The notes under the pieces: generated by a model | What the model was told of the DNA's origin: nothing | What the model saw: only the letters and a program-made list of their open reading frames with translations | Databases searched by the model: none | Made by a program: the position numbers and the translations under genes | Origin: Ketobacter sp036337295 | Lineage (GTDB): Bacteria; Pseudomonadota; Gammaproteobacteria; Pseudomonadales; Ketobacteraceae | Reading direction: 5' to 3' | DNA: 64,000 bases | Assembly: GCA_036337295.1 (NCBI GenBank) | Contig: JAYZEN010000007.1 | Location: forward strand, 124,001 to 188,000 | In this document: positions 1 to 8,200 of the stretch, one piece after another | Numbering within the stretch: position 1 is the first letter of the stretch | How the letters are laid out: each line of letters opens with the position of its first letter

Positions 1-192
1 GATGCGTTGTCGGATTCGAGTCGCTATCTGCAGCGCTGTGTCGATTACCGCCTGGCGGCCGAGTCCGCTTGTCAATCCAATTGCCTGGCGCGCTTGCATT
101 GCCCGGTGGCTCCTGAGCAGCGCTATTCCGCAGAGCAGATCCAGTATCACTACGCCCAGTCCTACGAAACGCTGGTGCGTTGGCGTCAATGA
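1..192 (+). CDS. C-terminal fragment of an unknown Cys-containing protein
   Basis: The reading frame is open from the first base of the window to a TGA at 190-192, so the 5' end of the gene lies outside. The visible 63 residues include a small cysteine cluster (SACQSNCLARLHCPV, about residues 21-35) and a Tyr/Gln-rich tail ending in ETLVRWRQ. Closely spaced Cys with a CP pair could hold a metal or Fe-S centre, but I do not recognise the family. Codon use matches neighbouring genes, which supports it as real coding sequence. It is co-directional with slyD and separated from it by a 136-bp gap with a plausible promoter, so the two are probably separate transcription units. Confidence 0.55.
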   Translation, partial: DALSDSSRYLQRCVDYRLAAESACQSNCLARLHCPVAPEQRYSAEQIQYHYAQSYETLVRWRQ

Positions 193-199
193 GGGCTTT

Positions 200-228
200 T
201 TGTTTCATTGGGTCAACGCTGTTAAAAT
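200..228 (+). promoter_or_regulatory. Candidate sigma-70 promoter for slyD
   Basis: TTGTTT at 200-205 and TAAAAT at 223-228 are separated by 17 bp, a good vegetative-promoter arrangement in the gap before slyD. The -35 matches 4 of 6 and the -10 matches 5 of 6 consensus positions. This is sequence resemblance only. Confidence 0.4.
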
Positions 229-328
229 GTTTCGAATTCCGCGATCTCGCGGTAATTGCGAGGTTTGATGTGACTTCCCCAGTTGTTTCAGGCGTCGAAA
301 ATTCATCTATTGAAAGAGAGGAATGAGT

Positions 329-787
329 ATGGAGATCCAGAAAGGCCGGGTAGTCGGAATGCATTACACATTGCGCAATGAGGAAGGTGAAATCATTGAC
401 ACCTCGGAAGGGCGTGAGCCGTTGATGTTCCTGCAGGGGTTCGGCAACATCATCCCCGGTTTGGAATCTGAGCTGGAAGGCAAAAAACTGGGTGATGCAC
501 TGGACGTGGTGGTGGAGCCGGAAAATGGCTACGGCGTGCGTCACGAGCAGTTGATCCAGAAGGTGCCCCGCGAAGCGTTCCAGGTGGACGAACTGCAGGT
601 GGGTATGCAATTCCAGGCGCAGACCGAGCAGGGCCCTGTTCCGATCCGTGTGGTCGAGATCGAAGATCAGGAAGTGACGATTGACGGCAACCACGAACTG
701 GCGGGTGTGCGCCTGCATTTCTCCGTCAGCATTGAATCCGTGCGGGATGCTTCCGAAGAGGAACTGGCTCACGGACATGTGCATTGA
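329..787 (+). CDS. slyD: FKBP-type peptidyl-prolyl cis-trans isomerase, SlyD family
   Basis: This is a cytoplasmic prolyl isomerase/chaperone of the SlyD type. The N-terminal FKBP half starts KGRVVGMHYTLRNEEGEIID and carries FLQGFGNIIPGLESEL, the FKBP active-site segment. The inserted flap (IF) chaperone domain follows at roughly residues 70-120. The long His/Cys metal-binding tail of E. coli SlyD is missing; only HGHVH remains at the C-terminus, as in shorter homologues. An ATG at 323 is also in frame, but GAGAGGA at 316-322 abuts it and is correctly spaced for the ATG at 329, which gives 152 residues. The gene is monocistronic: a promoter-like element lies upstream and a strong terminator follows 20 bp after the stop. 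Confidence 0.92.
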   Translation: MEIQKGRVVGMHYTLRNEEGEIIDTSEGREPLMFLQGFGNIIPGLESELEGKKLGDALDVVVEPENGYGVRHEQLIQKVPREAFQVDELQVGMQFQAQTEQGPVPIRVVEIEDQEVTIDGNHELAGVRLHFSVSIESVRDASEEELAHGHVH

Positions 788-806
788 TCCCTCGCATTGA
801 ATGCTG

Positions 807-838
807 AAAAAGCCCGGCCACTGTGCCGGGCTTTTTTG
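807..838 (+). terminator. Rho-independent terminator after slyD
   Basis: AGCCCGGC (811-818) pairs perfectly with GCCGGGCT (825-832) around a short loop, is preceded by an A-run and followed by a T-run. It closes the slyD transcript. Confidence 0.9.
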
Positions 839-1010
839 TTCTGGCAGCAGCAACTCATAATCCGCAGTTATAGTCTTAGAGAAACATACTCTAGCAAATC
901 ACCCGGTCTAAACCCTCGTTATTTCATTCTGAACCTATACTCACAAGAACTGCCTGACTCACACGATACACCTGTGGTTCACGTCGTTCTCGTTTAAGAG
1001 GGCCGATTGC

Positions 1011-1047
1011 GTAGAACAGGTTGGGTAGAGCAGGTTGTGTAAAGCAG
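1011..1047. repeat. Tandem 14-bp repeat, about 2.6 copies
   Basis: GTAGAACAGGTTGG (1011-1024), GTAGAGCAGGTTGT (1025-1038) and a partial GTAAAGCAG (1039-1047) lie head to tail 34 bp upstream of the esterase start. The rest of the 841-1080 gap shows no gene. The repeat could be an operator or a slipped-strand duplication. Confidence 0.5.
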
Positions 1048-1080
1048 TACCGTAAGTTTCAACGGAATTGGTGTGTTGTT

Positions 1081-2052
1081 ATGAGTGCGCGGGCGAAAGC
1101 GCTGCTGTTGTGCGCTTGGGTGTGGTCGCAACCGGTCTGGTCGTTGGACTGGTGCGGCACACTGCTAATCATCCCCGGACAGATCCAGTCCAACTTTATG
1201 ATTGTGGATGGGGTGCTGCGTGGGTACGGTCTGTTTGTTCCCCGGAATGTAAAACAGGACATGCCGTTGAGTCTGGATTTCCATGGCTTTGGTTCCAATC
1301 ATCGGCTGGAGGCGCAGAGTTCCTGCTGGCGTTCGCTAGCGGATAGAGAGGGGGCTGTCGTGGCCTATCCTCAAGGTCGACACCTGGTGCCGGCCTGGGC
1401 GTCCGGTGACTATTGCTGCCCCGGGGGTGATGCAGGTGACGCGGCATTTGCGCGGATGTTGGCGTCCTGTTTAAGCCGGAACCTTCCCAAGGTGCTGGGC
1501 ACCACGCCGGATGCCGGTAAGGTCTACGCCGTGGGGTTATCCAATGGTGGGGCCATGGCCGGTCGCTTGGCCTGCGAGTCATCAGACGTCTTTTCCGGTG
1601 TGGCAGTCACCTCGCAGAGTTTTCCGTTCAAAGACGTGGGGCAGTGCCGGCAGATAACCGCCGATGGCGCCGGTAAGCCGGCAGTGCCGGTAGTGGAAGC
1701 CAGAGGCACGATGGATGTGATTGTGCCCTATGTGTATAGCTGGGGTTGGTCTGTTCCTGCCAGACACAGCGTGGAGCGCTGGCGTCGTGCCATGGGGTGC
1801 CTGGAGCAGCCGGTGTTTGAAGATATCTGTGATCGCCCCGGTAGCGGGCCGGATTGCGAGTACGGCCACAGCTGGTGTCAAAGCTACTACCAATGCGAAC
1901 ACAATGCGGTAGTCTCACAATGCACGTTAATAGATGGGCACTTGCTGTATGAGAATGACCATGATTACAGCCCTTGCGATGATGCCTGGTTTGAATTCCA
2001 GCGCTATCATCTGGTCAAACCCCGGTGGCTTCAATATAGTAGGGATCACTGA
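1081..2052 (+). CDS. Secreted esterase of the PHB-depolymerase/feruloyl-esterase (LpqC-like) family
   Basis: A Sec signal peptide (ALLLCAWVWSQPVWS, about residues 6-20) precedes an alpha/beta-hydrolase, so the protein should act in the periplasm or outside the cell on esters such as polyhydroxyalkanoate oligomers or feruloyl esters. The oxyanion segment HGFGS is at about residue 68, the nucleophile Ser154 sits in VGLSNGG, a likely acid Asp212 in GTMDVIVPY, and a likely His287 in DGHLLYEN. Many cysteines in the C-terminal part (about residues 250-310) suggest disulfides, in keeping with export. An upstream in-frame TTG at 1021 would hide the signal peptide, so the ATG at 1081 is preferred although its ribosome site is weak. 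It ends 20 bp before the adenylate cyclase and may be co-transcribed. The exact substrate cannot be read from sequence. Confidence 0.82.
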   Translation: MSARAKALLLCAWVWSQPVWSLDWCGTLLIIPGQIQSNFMIVDGVLRGYGLFVPRNVKQDMPLSLDFHGFGSNHRLEAQSSCWRSLADREGAVVAYPQGRHLVPAWASGDYCCPGGDAGDAAFARMLASCLSRNLPKVLGTTPDAGKVYAVGLSNGGAMAGRLACESSDVFSGVAVTSQSFPFKDVGQCRQITADGAGKPAVPVVEARGTMDVIVPYVYSWGWSVPARHSVERWRRAMGCLEQPVFEDICDRPGSGPDCEYGHSWCQSYYQCEHNAVVSQCTLIDGHLLYENDHDYSPCDDAWFEFQRYHLVKPRWLQYSRDH

Positions 2053-2072
2053 TCTTTTCAGGGTATCCCGTT

Positions 2073-4031
2073 TTGTTGCAACGTTCCCGCAATCTGGTGG
2101 CGGCGCTGGCGCCGTTCGGACTGATTCTGGCATTGGCGATCTGGTCCATGTCTCCGCTGGGAATGTCGCTGGAACAACGCCTGGGCCTGGATGTGTTATT
2201 CAAAATCCGCGGTGCCAAGCCGTCACCGGACAGCGTGGTGGTGGTGGCCATCACGCGCAACAGTGCACGGGCTTTGGGGTTGTCAGAGAAACTGTACCAA
2301 TGGTCCCGCCAAGCGCACGGGGACCTGGTGCAGAATCTGGCGCAAGCGGGCGCGCGTCATATTGTATTTGATGTGTTTTTCGAAACCGGGCGTGAGCCCC
2401 CGGGTGATGACGCTTTCCGTCGCAGTATCGCTGAGGCCGGCAATGTGCTGCTGTTCTCCCGTTCGGAAAAAGAGCAGATGGCCGGCGTTGCCAAAGAAAC
2501 CTTTATCGATCCCTACGCACCCTTTCAACAAGCCGCGCTGGACACTGCGCCACTGATTCTGCCGAAGGTGCCGGCACGGGTCAGTCGATTTTTTCTGCGC
2601 CATCCTTCCTTTTCCAATGTGCCGACGCTGCCGGCCCGGGTCTGGCTATTGCAACAGAGTGACCCGGCTGCGGCAGAACAACGGCTGCTGGCCATGCGGC
2701 CGGACCCGCTTTTGAATCTTTTCGGCCCACCGCGCACCATCACGACACTGGAATTTTCTGACATCATCACTCAGGTTCCCGCGGCCCTCAATCAGGTGCG
2801 GGGGAAAACGGTGTTTGTCGGGTACTCAGCGGAGGATCAGCCGGATCAGCGGGATGGTTTCTATACCTCGTTCACCAGTGGTGAAGGGCTGGATCTGGGT
2901 GGCGTGGAACTGGCGGCCACCGCCTATGCCAATCTGGTGACCGATACCTGGCTGCGGGAATGGCTGCCCTGGAAGAATGGGCTCCTGGTGCTATTGGTGG
3001 GGGCCATCAGTTATGTGCTGGCACGCTTTACGGCACCGTTGGTGGCGGCATTGTGCGTGGGTGGGGTGGCGAGCGCGATGACCCTGATGATCTGTTTGGC
3101 GTTCTCTCGGTTACACCTCTGGTTGCCCTGGTTTCACGCGGTGGTGTTGGCCGTGCCCTTGTGTGGTGGCTTGGGTATGTGGTTGCGCAGTCGGGAGTTG
3201 TTCAGCCAGAAGCAACGCCTGCAATGGGCGTTCGGCAAGTACCTGCCCAGAGATGAACTGGAGCGCCTGGTGTCCCAGCAAGGGTTGCCGGCCGTGCGCG
3301 ATTATCACAACAGCGTGTGTATGGTGACGGACGCAGAGGGGTATTCCCGGTTATCGGAGACTCTGAGCCCGGTGGCGTTGGCGGAGTTGATGCAGTCCTA
3401 CTACCAGGCGATTATTCCTCCCATTCGCCGCTCCGGTGGCATCATATCCGACGTCGCCGGCGACGGGGTGATTGCCCTGTGGTTGCATCTGGAGCGTCAC
3501 ACAGCATGGCGCACGTTGCAACCGGTGGTGGAGGAAATCAATCGCAATATCGAACAGTTCAACACGCAGCACGCCGGCAAGGCGTTGCCCACCCGGTTGG
3601 GCATTCATTGTGGTGAAATCGCCATGGGCCATTTCGGGGCCATGGATCATCACGAATTCCGGGCCATGGGGGACATTATCAACACCACGTCGCGCCTGGA
3701 AGGTGCCAACAAGCAGCTGGCTACCAAGGTGCTGGTCAGCGAATCCTGCCTGGATGCCGAAGATGATACCCTGCGCTACCTTGGGCGCTTTCAGTTTGTG
3801 GGCAAGCGGACACCCTTGCGCATCTTCACCCTCAAATTAAACCCTGACCCGGTGTTGCTAAAGCAATATCAATTGGCGGTCATGAAGTTGGAAGCCGGTC
3901 ATCAGGCAGCGGCTGAAAAGCTGTTTGAATCCATTGTGCGTTATTATCCTGAGGACGGCCCCACACAATTTGTTGTGCAAAATATAAACAAGGTTGGCGA
4001 GCAGGGTATCATTCCGTTTTCGTCAAAATAG
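2073..4031 (+). CDS. CHASE2-domain class III adenylate/guanylate cyclase
   Basis: This is a membrane-bound sensor cyclase making a cyclic nucleotide (probably cAMP) from NTP. An N-terminal membrane helix (about residues 8-26) is followed by a periplasmic CHASE2 domain (about 35-295; note ARHIVFDVFFETGREPPGDD and GKTVFVGYSAEDQPDQRDGF), three membrane helices (about 300-375) and a cytoplasmic cyclase domain (about 395-610). Both metal-binding aspartates are present, in VCMVTDAEGYSRLSE and ISDVAGDGVIALW, and GDIINTTSRLEG keeps the Asn/Arg catalytic pair, so it looks active. No ATG is available; the frame opens after a stop at 2040 and TTG at 2073 or 2076 is the most likely start. It stands between the esterase and the FecR-TPR-barrel gene. 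As I recall, CHASE2 cyclases and FecR-domain proteins are often neighbours. Confidence 0.88.
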   Translation: MLQRSRNLVAALAPFGLILALAIWSMSPLGMSLEQRLGLDVLFKIRGAKPSPDSVVVVAITRNSARALGLSEKLYQWSRQAHGDLVQNLAQAGARHIVFDVFFETGREPPGDDAFRRSIAEAGNVLLFSRSEKEQMAGVAKETFIDPYAPFQQAALDTAPLILPKVPARVSRFFLRHPSFSNVPTLPARVWLLQQSDPAAAEQRLLAMRPDPLLNLFGPPRTITTLEFSDIITQVPAALNQVRGKTVFVGYSAEDQPDQRDGFYTSFTSGEGLDLGGVELAATAYANLVTDTWLREWLPWKNGLLVLLVGAISYVLARFTAPLVAALCVGGVASAMTLMICLAFSRLHLWLPWFHAVVLAVPLCGGLGMWLRSRELFSQKQRLQWAFGKYLPRDELERLVSQQGLPAVRDYHNSVCMVTDAEGYSRLSETLSPVALAELMQSYYQAIIPPIRRSGGIISDVAGDGVIALWLHLERHTAWRTLQPVVEEINRNIEQFNTQHAGKALPTRLGIHCGEIAMGHFGAMDHHEFRAMGDIINTTSRLEGANKQLATKVLVSESCLDAEDDTLRYLGRFQFVGKRTPLRIFTLKLNPDPVLLKQYQLAVMKLEAGHQAAAEKLFESIVRYYPEDGPTQFVVQNINKVGEQGIIPFSSK

Positions 4032-4281
4032 TTTTTGCCAATTTGGTTCGCTTCTCTCCGGTAATATTCACAGCTGCCTAGATTTGGATAACGAAAGCCA
4101 TCACAATGGGCCAGGGTTTTAAGAGTGTGGCTGACTTCCCTGCCGGTTGGGAAACCTCTCAGAATACCTTTCGCCGAACTTCTTTGTAATGTGACCGTAT
4201 TGGGTCAGCAGTGATGATTCGAACCTGCTGTCAGATCCAGAATGGTCGCGATTTGCTATACCTGCGAGTGGGGAGACTTGC

Positions 4282-7200
4282 GTGCGAACTTCAATAATTG
4301 TGTTTCTGTGGTCTTTGGCGACGCTACCCGTCGTGGCGAATGCCTGTGAGGAATGGGCGGCCATGGTGGTCTCGGCAAACGGTTATGTGGTGGTAAAGGA
4401 CGGTGGGGCGACAGCTTCGTCGGCAACCCCGAACTCAGTAAGCCCTGCCCGCGCGGATAGCGTGGTCTGTCCGGGGCAGCAACTTGAAGTGGGACGCAAC
4501 AGCCGTGCGGCCATTTATCTCAGCAATAATAGCTTTGTCAGGCTCAGCGAAAACACCGTGATGTCCTTTCCGGCGACGCAAAATGAAGGCAGTTTCTGGG
4601 TGGAGCTGAAGCAGGGCGTGAGCCATTTCATCAGTCGCATCACCCTGCGTTTCGGCGTCAAAACCGCGTACACCAACGCGGTGGTGGATGGTACCGAATT
4701 TTTAGTGAGCGCCCATTCCGATCGCACCCAGGTCAGTGTGGTGGAAGGTTCGGTTTCTGTGACCATCGGCCAGCAGGGAATCCAGGTGCCCGTAGCGGCG
4801 GGAGAAGGCGTCGTGGTGGACGGCAGTCCCCAGTTCAAACGCATTCAACTGTCCGCCACTGAGTCGGTGGATTGGGCTGTGTATTTTCCACCGCTGGTAG
4901 TAGTGGATGAGCTGACTACGTCGCAGCATTCCACTGCGCTGCAACAAGCGAAGCAACACTTAAGTCAAAGCCGCCCTGATCTGGCCATACAAACATTGGA
5001 AGCCATTACTGAGCCGGATTCAGCCATTGCCGTTGCCTTGGCCGCGAGCTATTTGTCCGTGGGCCATGTTGCCCGCGCTGAGCAGGCCCTCAGCCAGGTG
5101 CAGTCAGCCCAGGCCCAGGCGTTGCGCAGCCTGATTGCGGTGTTAACCAATCAGCCACAACAGGCGGTGGCCATCGCCACCGGGTCAGAGGCCCGTACAC
5201 TCTCCCAGTACTTGGCGCTTTCCTATGCCTATCAGGCCAATCTGGAAATGCCCAGGGCCCTGCAAGCTGCCCGTGAGGCCAGTGCGCAATTCCCGGATCA
5301 ATCTGCCGCCTGGGTGCGGTTAAGTGAACTGCAAGTGGCAATGGGGGATGTGGGTGCCGCAGCGGATTCCATTGCCAAAGCCAGGCAACTGACGCCGCAA
5401 GATTCTGCGGCGCTGGTGCAGTCCGCCTACGTGGATCTGTTCAACAACCGCTTCCAGGAGGCCGAGGCACAGTTCCGCCAGGCGATTGCCCAGCACTCTG
5501 AAGATCCCCAGGCCCGCTTGGGCTTGGGCCTGGTACTGTTGCGCCAGGGCGATCTGGAAGCCGGACGCAAACAACTGGAATTCGCAGTCAGCCTGGACCC
5601 TGCCCGCAGCGTGTTGCGCAGCTATCTGGGGCGGGCCTATTTCGAAGAGAAGCGCGACGACGAAGCATCGGTGCAATGGGAACTGGCAATGCAGCTGGAC
5701 CCGGAAGATCCGACGGCGTATTTTTATGAGGGTGTACGCAAGCTCTATAGCAATGACCCGATTGCGGCCATTGAGGAATTGGAAAAATCCCGTCAGTTGA
5801 ATGATGAGCGGGCCTTGTATCGGTCCGAAACGTTGCTGCAGAGCGATGAGGCGAGTCGCAGTGCGGTGTTGGCGCGGGCGTATGATGAGTCTGGATATCG
5901 AAGAGGGCTTGAAATTGCTGCTTGGGAAGCACTACAACTGTCTCCAACCAGTGCCGAGGGACATCGATTGTTGTCGGATAAGTATCGTGGCAATAGTAGA
6001 TACGAAATTGCGAGAGCATCGGAGTTGCTACAATCGCAGCTATGGCAATCAAACAGTGCCTATCCACTTCAGCCGCAGCTTGCAGAGACGTCAATAGTGG
6101 CGGTGGATGGGGCGGGGCCGCAGCGGCCGGGATACAATGAATATCACCCGTTGTTTCTCCAAGATGGTGTGTATGGTTCGGTAAGTGCATACGTGGCGGG
6201 AGATGCCACCTGGGCCGATGACCTGATCGGTACAGTTTTGGCTGGCCCTTTCATGCTGAGTATGGGGCAGTATCATTTTGAATCAGACGGCTGGCGAGAG
6301 AATACTGGGCAAGAGCAAGATATATATGATTTATTACTTCAATATGAGTTTATGCCAGGCGTCAGAGTGCAATATGAGCACCGGGAACTAAAGTGGGACC
6401 TTGGATATTTGGCGCCGGAGCTGGGGACTGACTTCGATAGACATTATCAGGAAGAAACGGAACGTGACACTGACCGAATTGCTCTGATCTCATCGGCATC
6501 CGACGATTTTGGCTGGTTGCTATCCTATCGGAAGAACGAATACGTTAATGAAGGCTGGAGTGATCCGGAGGCAATGACTAACGGTGCGCTTTTGGACGAG
6601 AATTCTCACACTTATGATGCGCAAGTCAAGTTTAAAATCGGTGGAGTGTTGTGGACTGCTGGGATCGAGCGTAGCGAAATAGAGTACACTGAAGACTACA
6701 ACGCTACCGTGTCGGGGGAGCTGGTCCCAGGATTCTTTTTTGAATCCTCTGATGACGTTGAAATCGATTCTGATGGAGATATATTGAACGCCTATCTCTA
6801 TTTTGACTTTGATATCACTAAGAGATTTCGAGCAAATTTCGGGTTGGCATATGTAGATGATGAATACGCTGAGAACGTGGAGGGAGAGCACGTGGACCAG
6901 TTCAATCCACCCTTCGGACCGGCCACAATTACACCGATAAAAGGGTCTTTCAAGAGGGATTCAGATGAAGTTTTGCCAAAAGTTGGCTTGGAATACAACA
7001 TTGACTCAGATTCCCGACTTTTGTTGGCTGCGTTCAAAGGCTGGTCTAGACCAAATTCTGTTGTTCAATCAGTTGAGCCTACCGTGTTTTCAGGATTTAA
7101 CCAGATGTTTAACGACCCGGAGAGGTCGCTTTATGAAGCGAAAGCGTTAAGCTGGGACGGCGCATTCAGCGATATTTATTTTGGGGTGGGCGGAATGCAG

Positions 7201-7689
7201 CGTTCTATTCAGTATTCACTTTTTGAAGCTTTTGGTGCTGAGTATTCTGAACTTGAAGCTGAAGAGAACAGTATCGATATTGACATTTTTTGGCCGGTTT
7301 CCAAGGCGATATCCTTTTCAATGGCAGCGGAGTGGGTAGATACAAAACTGGACGGCCATGATGGTATCAATCTTGGCATTCAAGACGTGGAGCGCTACTA
7401 TGTTCCACTTATGATTGGGTTATTCGGTCAATCTAACGCCTCTGTTCAAATATCGCAGTCATACTACAAGCAGCGGATCTCGGAGGCAGGAAGTGCTATG
7501 GTGGCCGATGATTCAACCTGGATTACCAGTGTCCACTTCAAGTACAGGTTCGAATCTGTAAGGAGCACGCTGATTTTTGGTGTCAATAACGTGCTTAACG
7601 AGGAGGATGAGTATCTTGGCGGGGTGTCCGAGGTGTTGGCGTTCTATCCTGGCCGGCAGTTGTTTGCTAACTTTTCATTGAATATATAG
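4282..7689 (+). CDS. FecR domain-TPR-outer membrane beta-barrel fusion protein
   Basis: A GTG start with GGGGAG six bases upstream gives 1135 residues with a signal peptide (VFLWSLATLPVVANA). The order is: FecR-like domain (about residues 60-175, containing RNSRAAIYLSNNSFVRLSEN and TAYTNAVVDGTEFLVS), tetratricopeptide repeats (about 215-570), a linker ending YNEYHPLF (about 615), then about 500 residues of alternating aromatic/polar strands ending YPGRQLFANFSLNI, like the C-terminal barrel of TonB-dependent receptors. No plug domain or TonB box is visible. It is probably an outer-membrane protein with a periplasmic TPR/FecR part; a secretion or uptake role is inference. Base composition changes abruptly near 5880: the 60 bases from 5521 are 62% GC, those from 6301 are 33%. 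The AT-rich part runs on into the next gene. Confidence 0.85.
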   Translation: MRTSIIVFLWSLATLPVVANACEEWAAMVVSANGYVVVKDGGATASSATPNSVSPARADSVVCPGQQLEVGRNSRAAIYLSNNSFVRLSENTVMSFPATQNEGSFWVELKQGVSHFISRITLRFGVKTAYTNAVVDGTEFLVSAHSDRTQVSVVEGSVSVTIGQQGIQVPVAAGEGVVVDGSPQFKRIQLSATESVDWAVYFPPLVVVDELTTSQHSTALQQAKQHLSQSRPDLAIQTLEAITEPDSAIAVALAASYLSVGHVARAEQALSQVQSAQAQALRSLIAVLTNQPQQAVAIATGSEARTLSQYLALSYAYQANLEMPRALQAAREASAQFPDQSAAWVRLSELQVAMGDVGAAADSIAKARQLTPQDSAALVQSAYVDLFNNRFQEAEAQFRQAIAQHSEDPQARLGLGLVLLRQGDLEAGRKQLEFAVSLDPARSVLRSYLGRAYFEEKRDDEASVQWELAMQLDPEDPTAYFYEGVRKLYSNDPIAAIEELEKSRQLNDERALYRSETLLQSDEASRSAVLARAYDESGYRRGLEIAAWEALQLSPTSAEGHRLLSDKYRGNSRYEIARASELLQSQLWQSNSAYPLQPQLAETSIVAVDGAGPQRPGYNEYHPLFLQDGVYGSVSAYVAGDATWADDLIGTVLAGPFMLSMGQYHFESDGWRENTGQEQDIYDLLLQYEFMPGVRVQYEHRELKWDLGYLAPELGTDFDRHYQEETERDTDRIALISSASDDFGWLLSYRKNEYVNEGWSDPEAMTNGALLDENSHTYDAQVKFKIGGVLWTAGIERSEIEYTEDYNATVSGELVPGFFFESSDDVEIDSDGDILNAYLYFDFDITKRFRANFGLAYVDDEYAENVEGEHVDQFNPPFGPATITPIKGSFKRDSDEVLPKVGLEYNIDSDSRLLLAAFKGWSRPNSVVQSVEPTVFSGFNQMFNDPERSLYEAKALSWDGAFSDIYFGVGGMQRSIQYSLFEAFGAEYSELEAEENSIDIDIFWPVSKAISFSMAAEWVDTKLDGHDGINLGIQDVERYYVPLMIGLFGQSNASVQISQSYYKQRISEAGSAMVADDSTWITSVHFKYRFESVRSTLIFGVNNVLNEEDEYLGGVSEVLAFYPGRQLFANFSLNI

Positions 7690-7705
7690 ATAATAGGAGA
7701 CTGTA

Positions 7706-8125
7706 ATGGCTTCAAAGCAATTTGGTTTGAAATTTTCACTTAGAATATTACTTATCTCATTTTTTGCGTTAGGGATCTGGGGATGTGATTGTGGTGATGA
7801 TGGTTCATCTGAGCCTAGGGTGCAATCTGACGAATCAGTTACCGTCGTAAAATTGCCTGGTGATAATCGAGAGCTGCTTCCGTTTGCTGTTTTTTTTAAG
7901 AAAAATGGGGACCCACTTCCGGTTTCATTTAATAGCAAAGGCGGGTACGAAGAGCCTCTCGATACCAGTGATGAAAAGTTTCCAGTGCAGGGAAAAATTC
8001 GGCGGGTAGAGTCTTTTGCAATGGTCTTTTATGAGGCTTCGTGCGATGTTCTCGTAAAGACTAAGAAAGGATACAAAACGATGACAATCCATGACGACTC
8101 CATATGTGAAGCTATTCAGCCCTAA
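7706..8125 (+). CDS. Small predicted lipoprotein of unknown function
   Basis: The 139-residue protein starts at an ATG with a good AGGAGA site and follows the barrel gene by 16 bp, so the two are probably co-transcribed. The N-terminus (LRILLISFFALGIWGC) is a lipoprotein signal with Cys27 as the likely acylated residue, though Trp at -2 is unusual. Asp28 follows the Cys; in enterobacteria Asp at +2 favours inner-membrane retention. The mature part is short, with two further Cys (in EASCDVLVK and DSICEAIQP) and Lys-rich beta-like stretches. It shares the low GC of the upstream barrel half (37% for 7741-7800) and may have arrived with it. I do not recognise the family. Confidence 0.65.
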   Translation: MASKQFGLKFSLRILLISFFALGIWGCDCGDDGSSEPRVQSDESVTVVKLPGDNRELLPFAVFFKKNGDPLPVSFNSKGGYEEPLDTSDEKFPVQGKIRRVESFAMVFYEASCDVLVKTKKGYKTMTIHDDSICEAIQP

Positions 8126-8135
8126 GCACTCTAAT

Positions 8136-8171
8136 GAAGCCAATATTGCCTTGCAGGGTGGTATTGGCTTC
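8136..8171. terminator. Stem-loop between convergent genes
   Basis: GAAGCCAATA (8136-8145) and TATTGGCTTC (8162-8171) form a perfect 10-bp stem with a 16-nt loop between the stops of the convergent lipoprotein and mutarotase genes. No T-run follows on either strand, so it may act as a weak bidirectional terminator or 3'-end stabiliser. Confidence 0.45.
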
Positions 8172-8200
8172 TAGAAATGCATTGCAATAATGAGAACAGG

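Noticed and set aside
797..997. 66-codon frame after slyD
   Set aside because: Covers the slyD terminator; no coding bias.
4282..7689. Two genes joined by a sequencing frameshift (FecR-TPR and barrel)
   Set aside because: The frame is continuous through the junction, and FecR-TPR-barrel fusions exist as a family to my knowledge.
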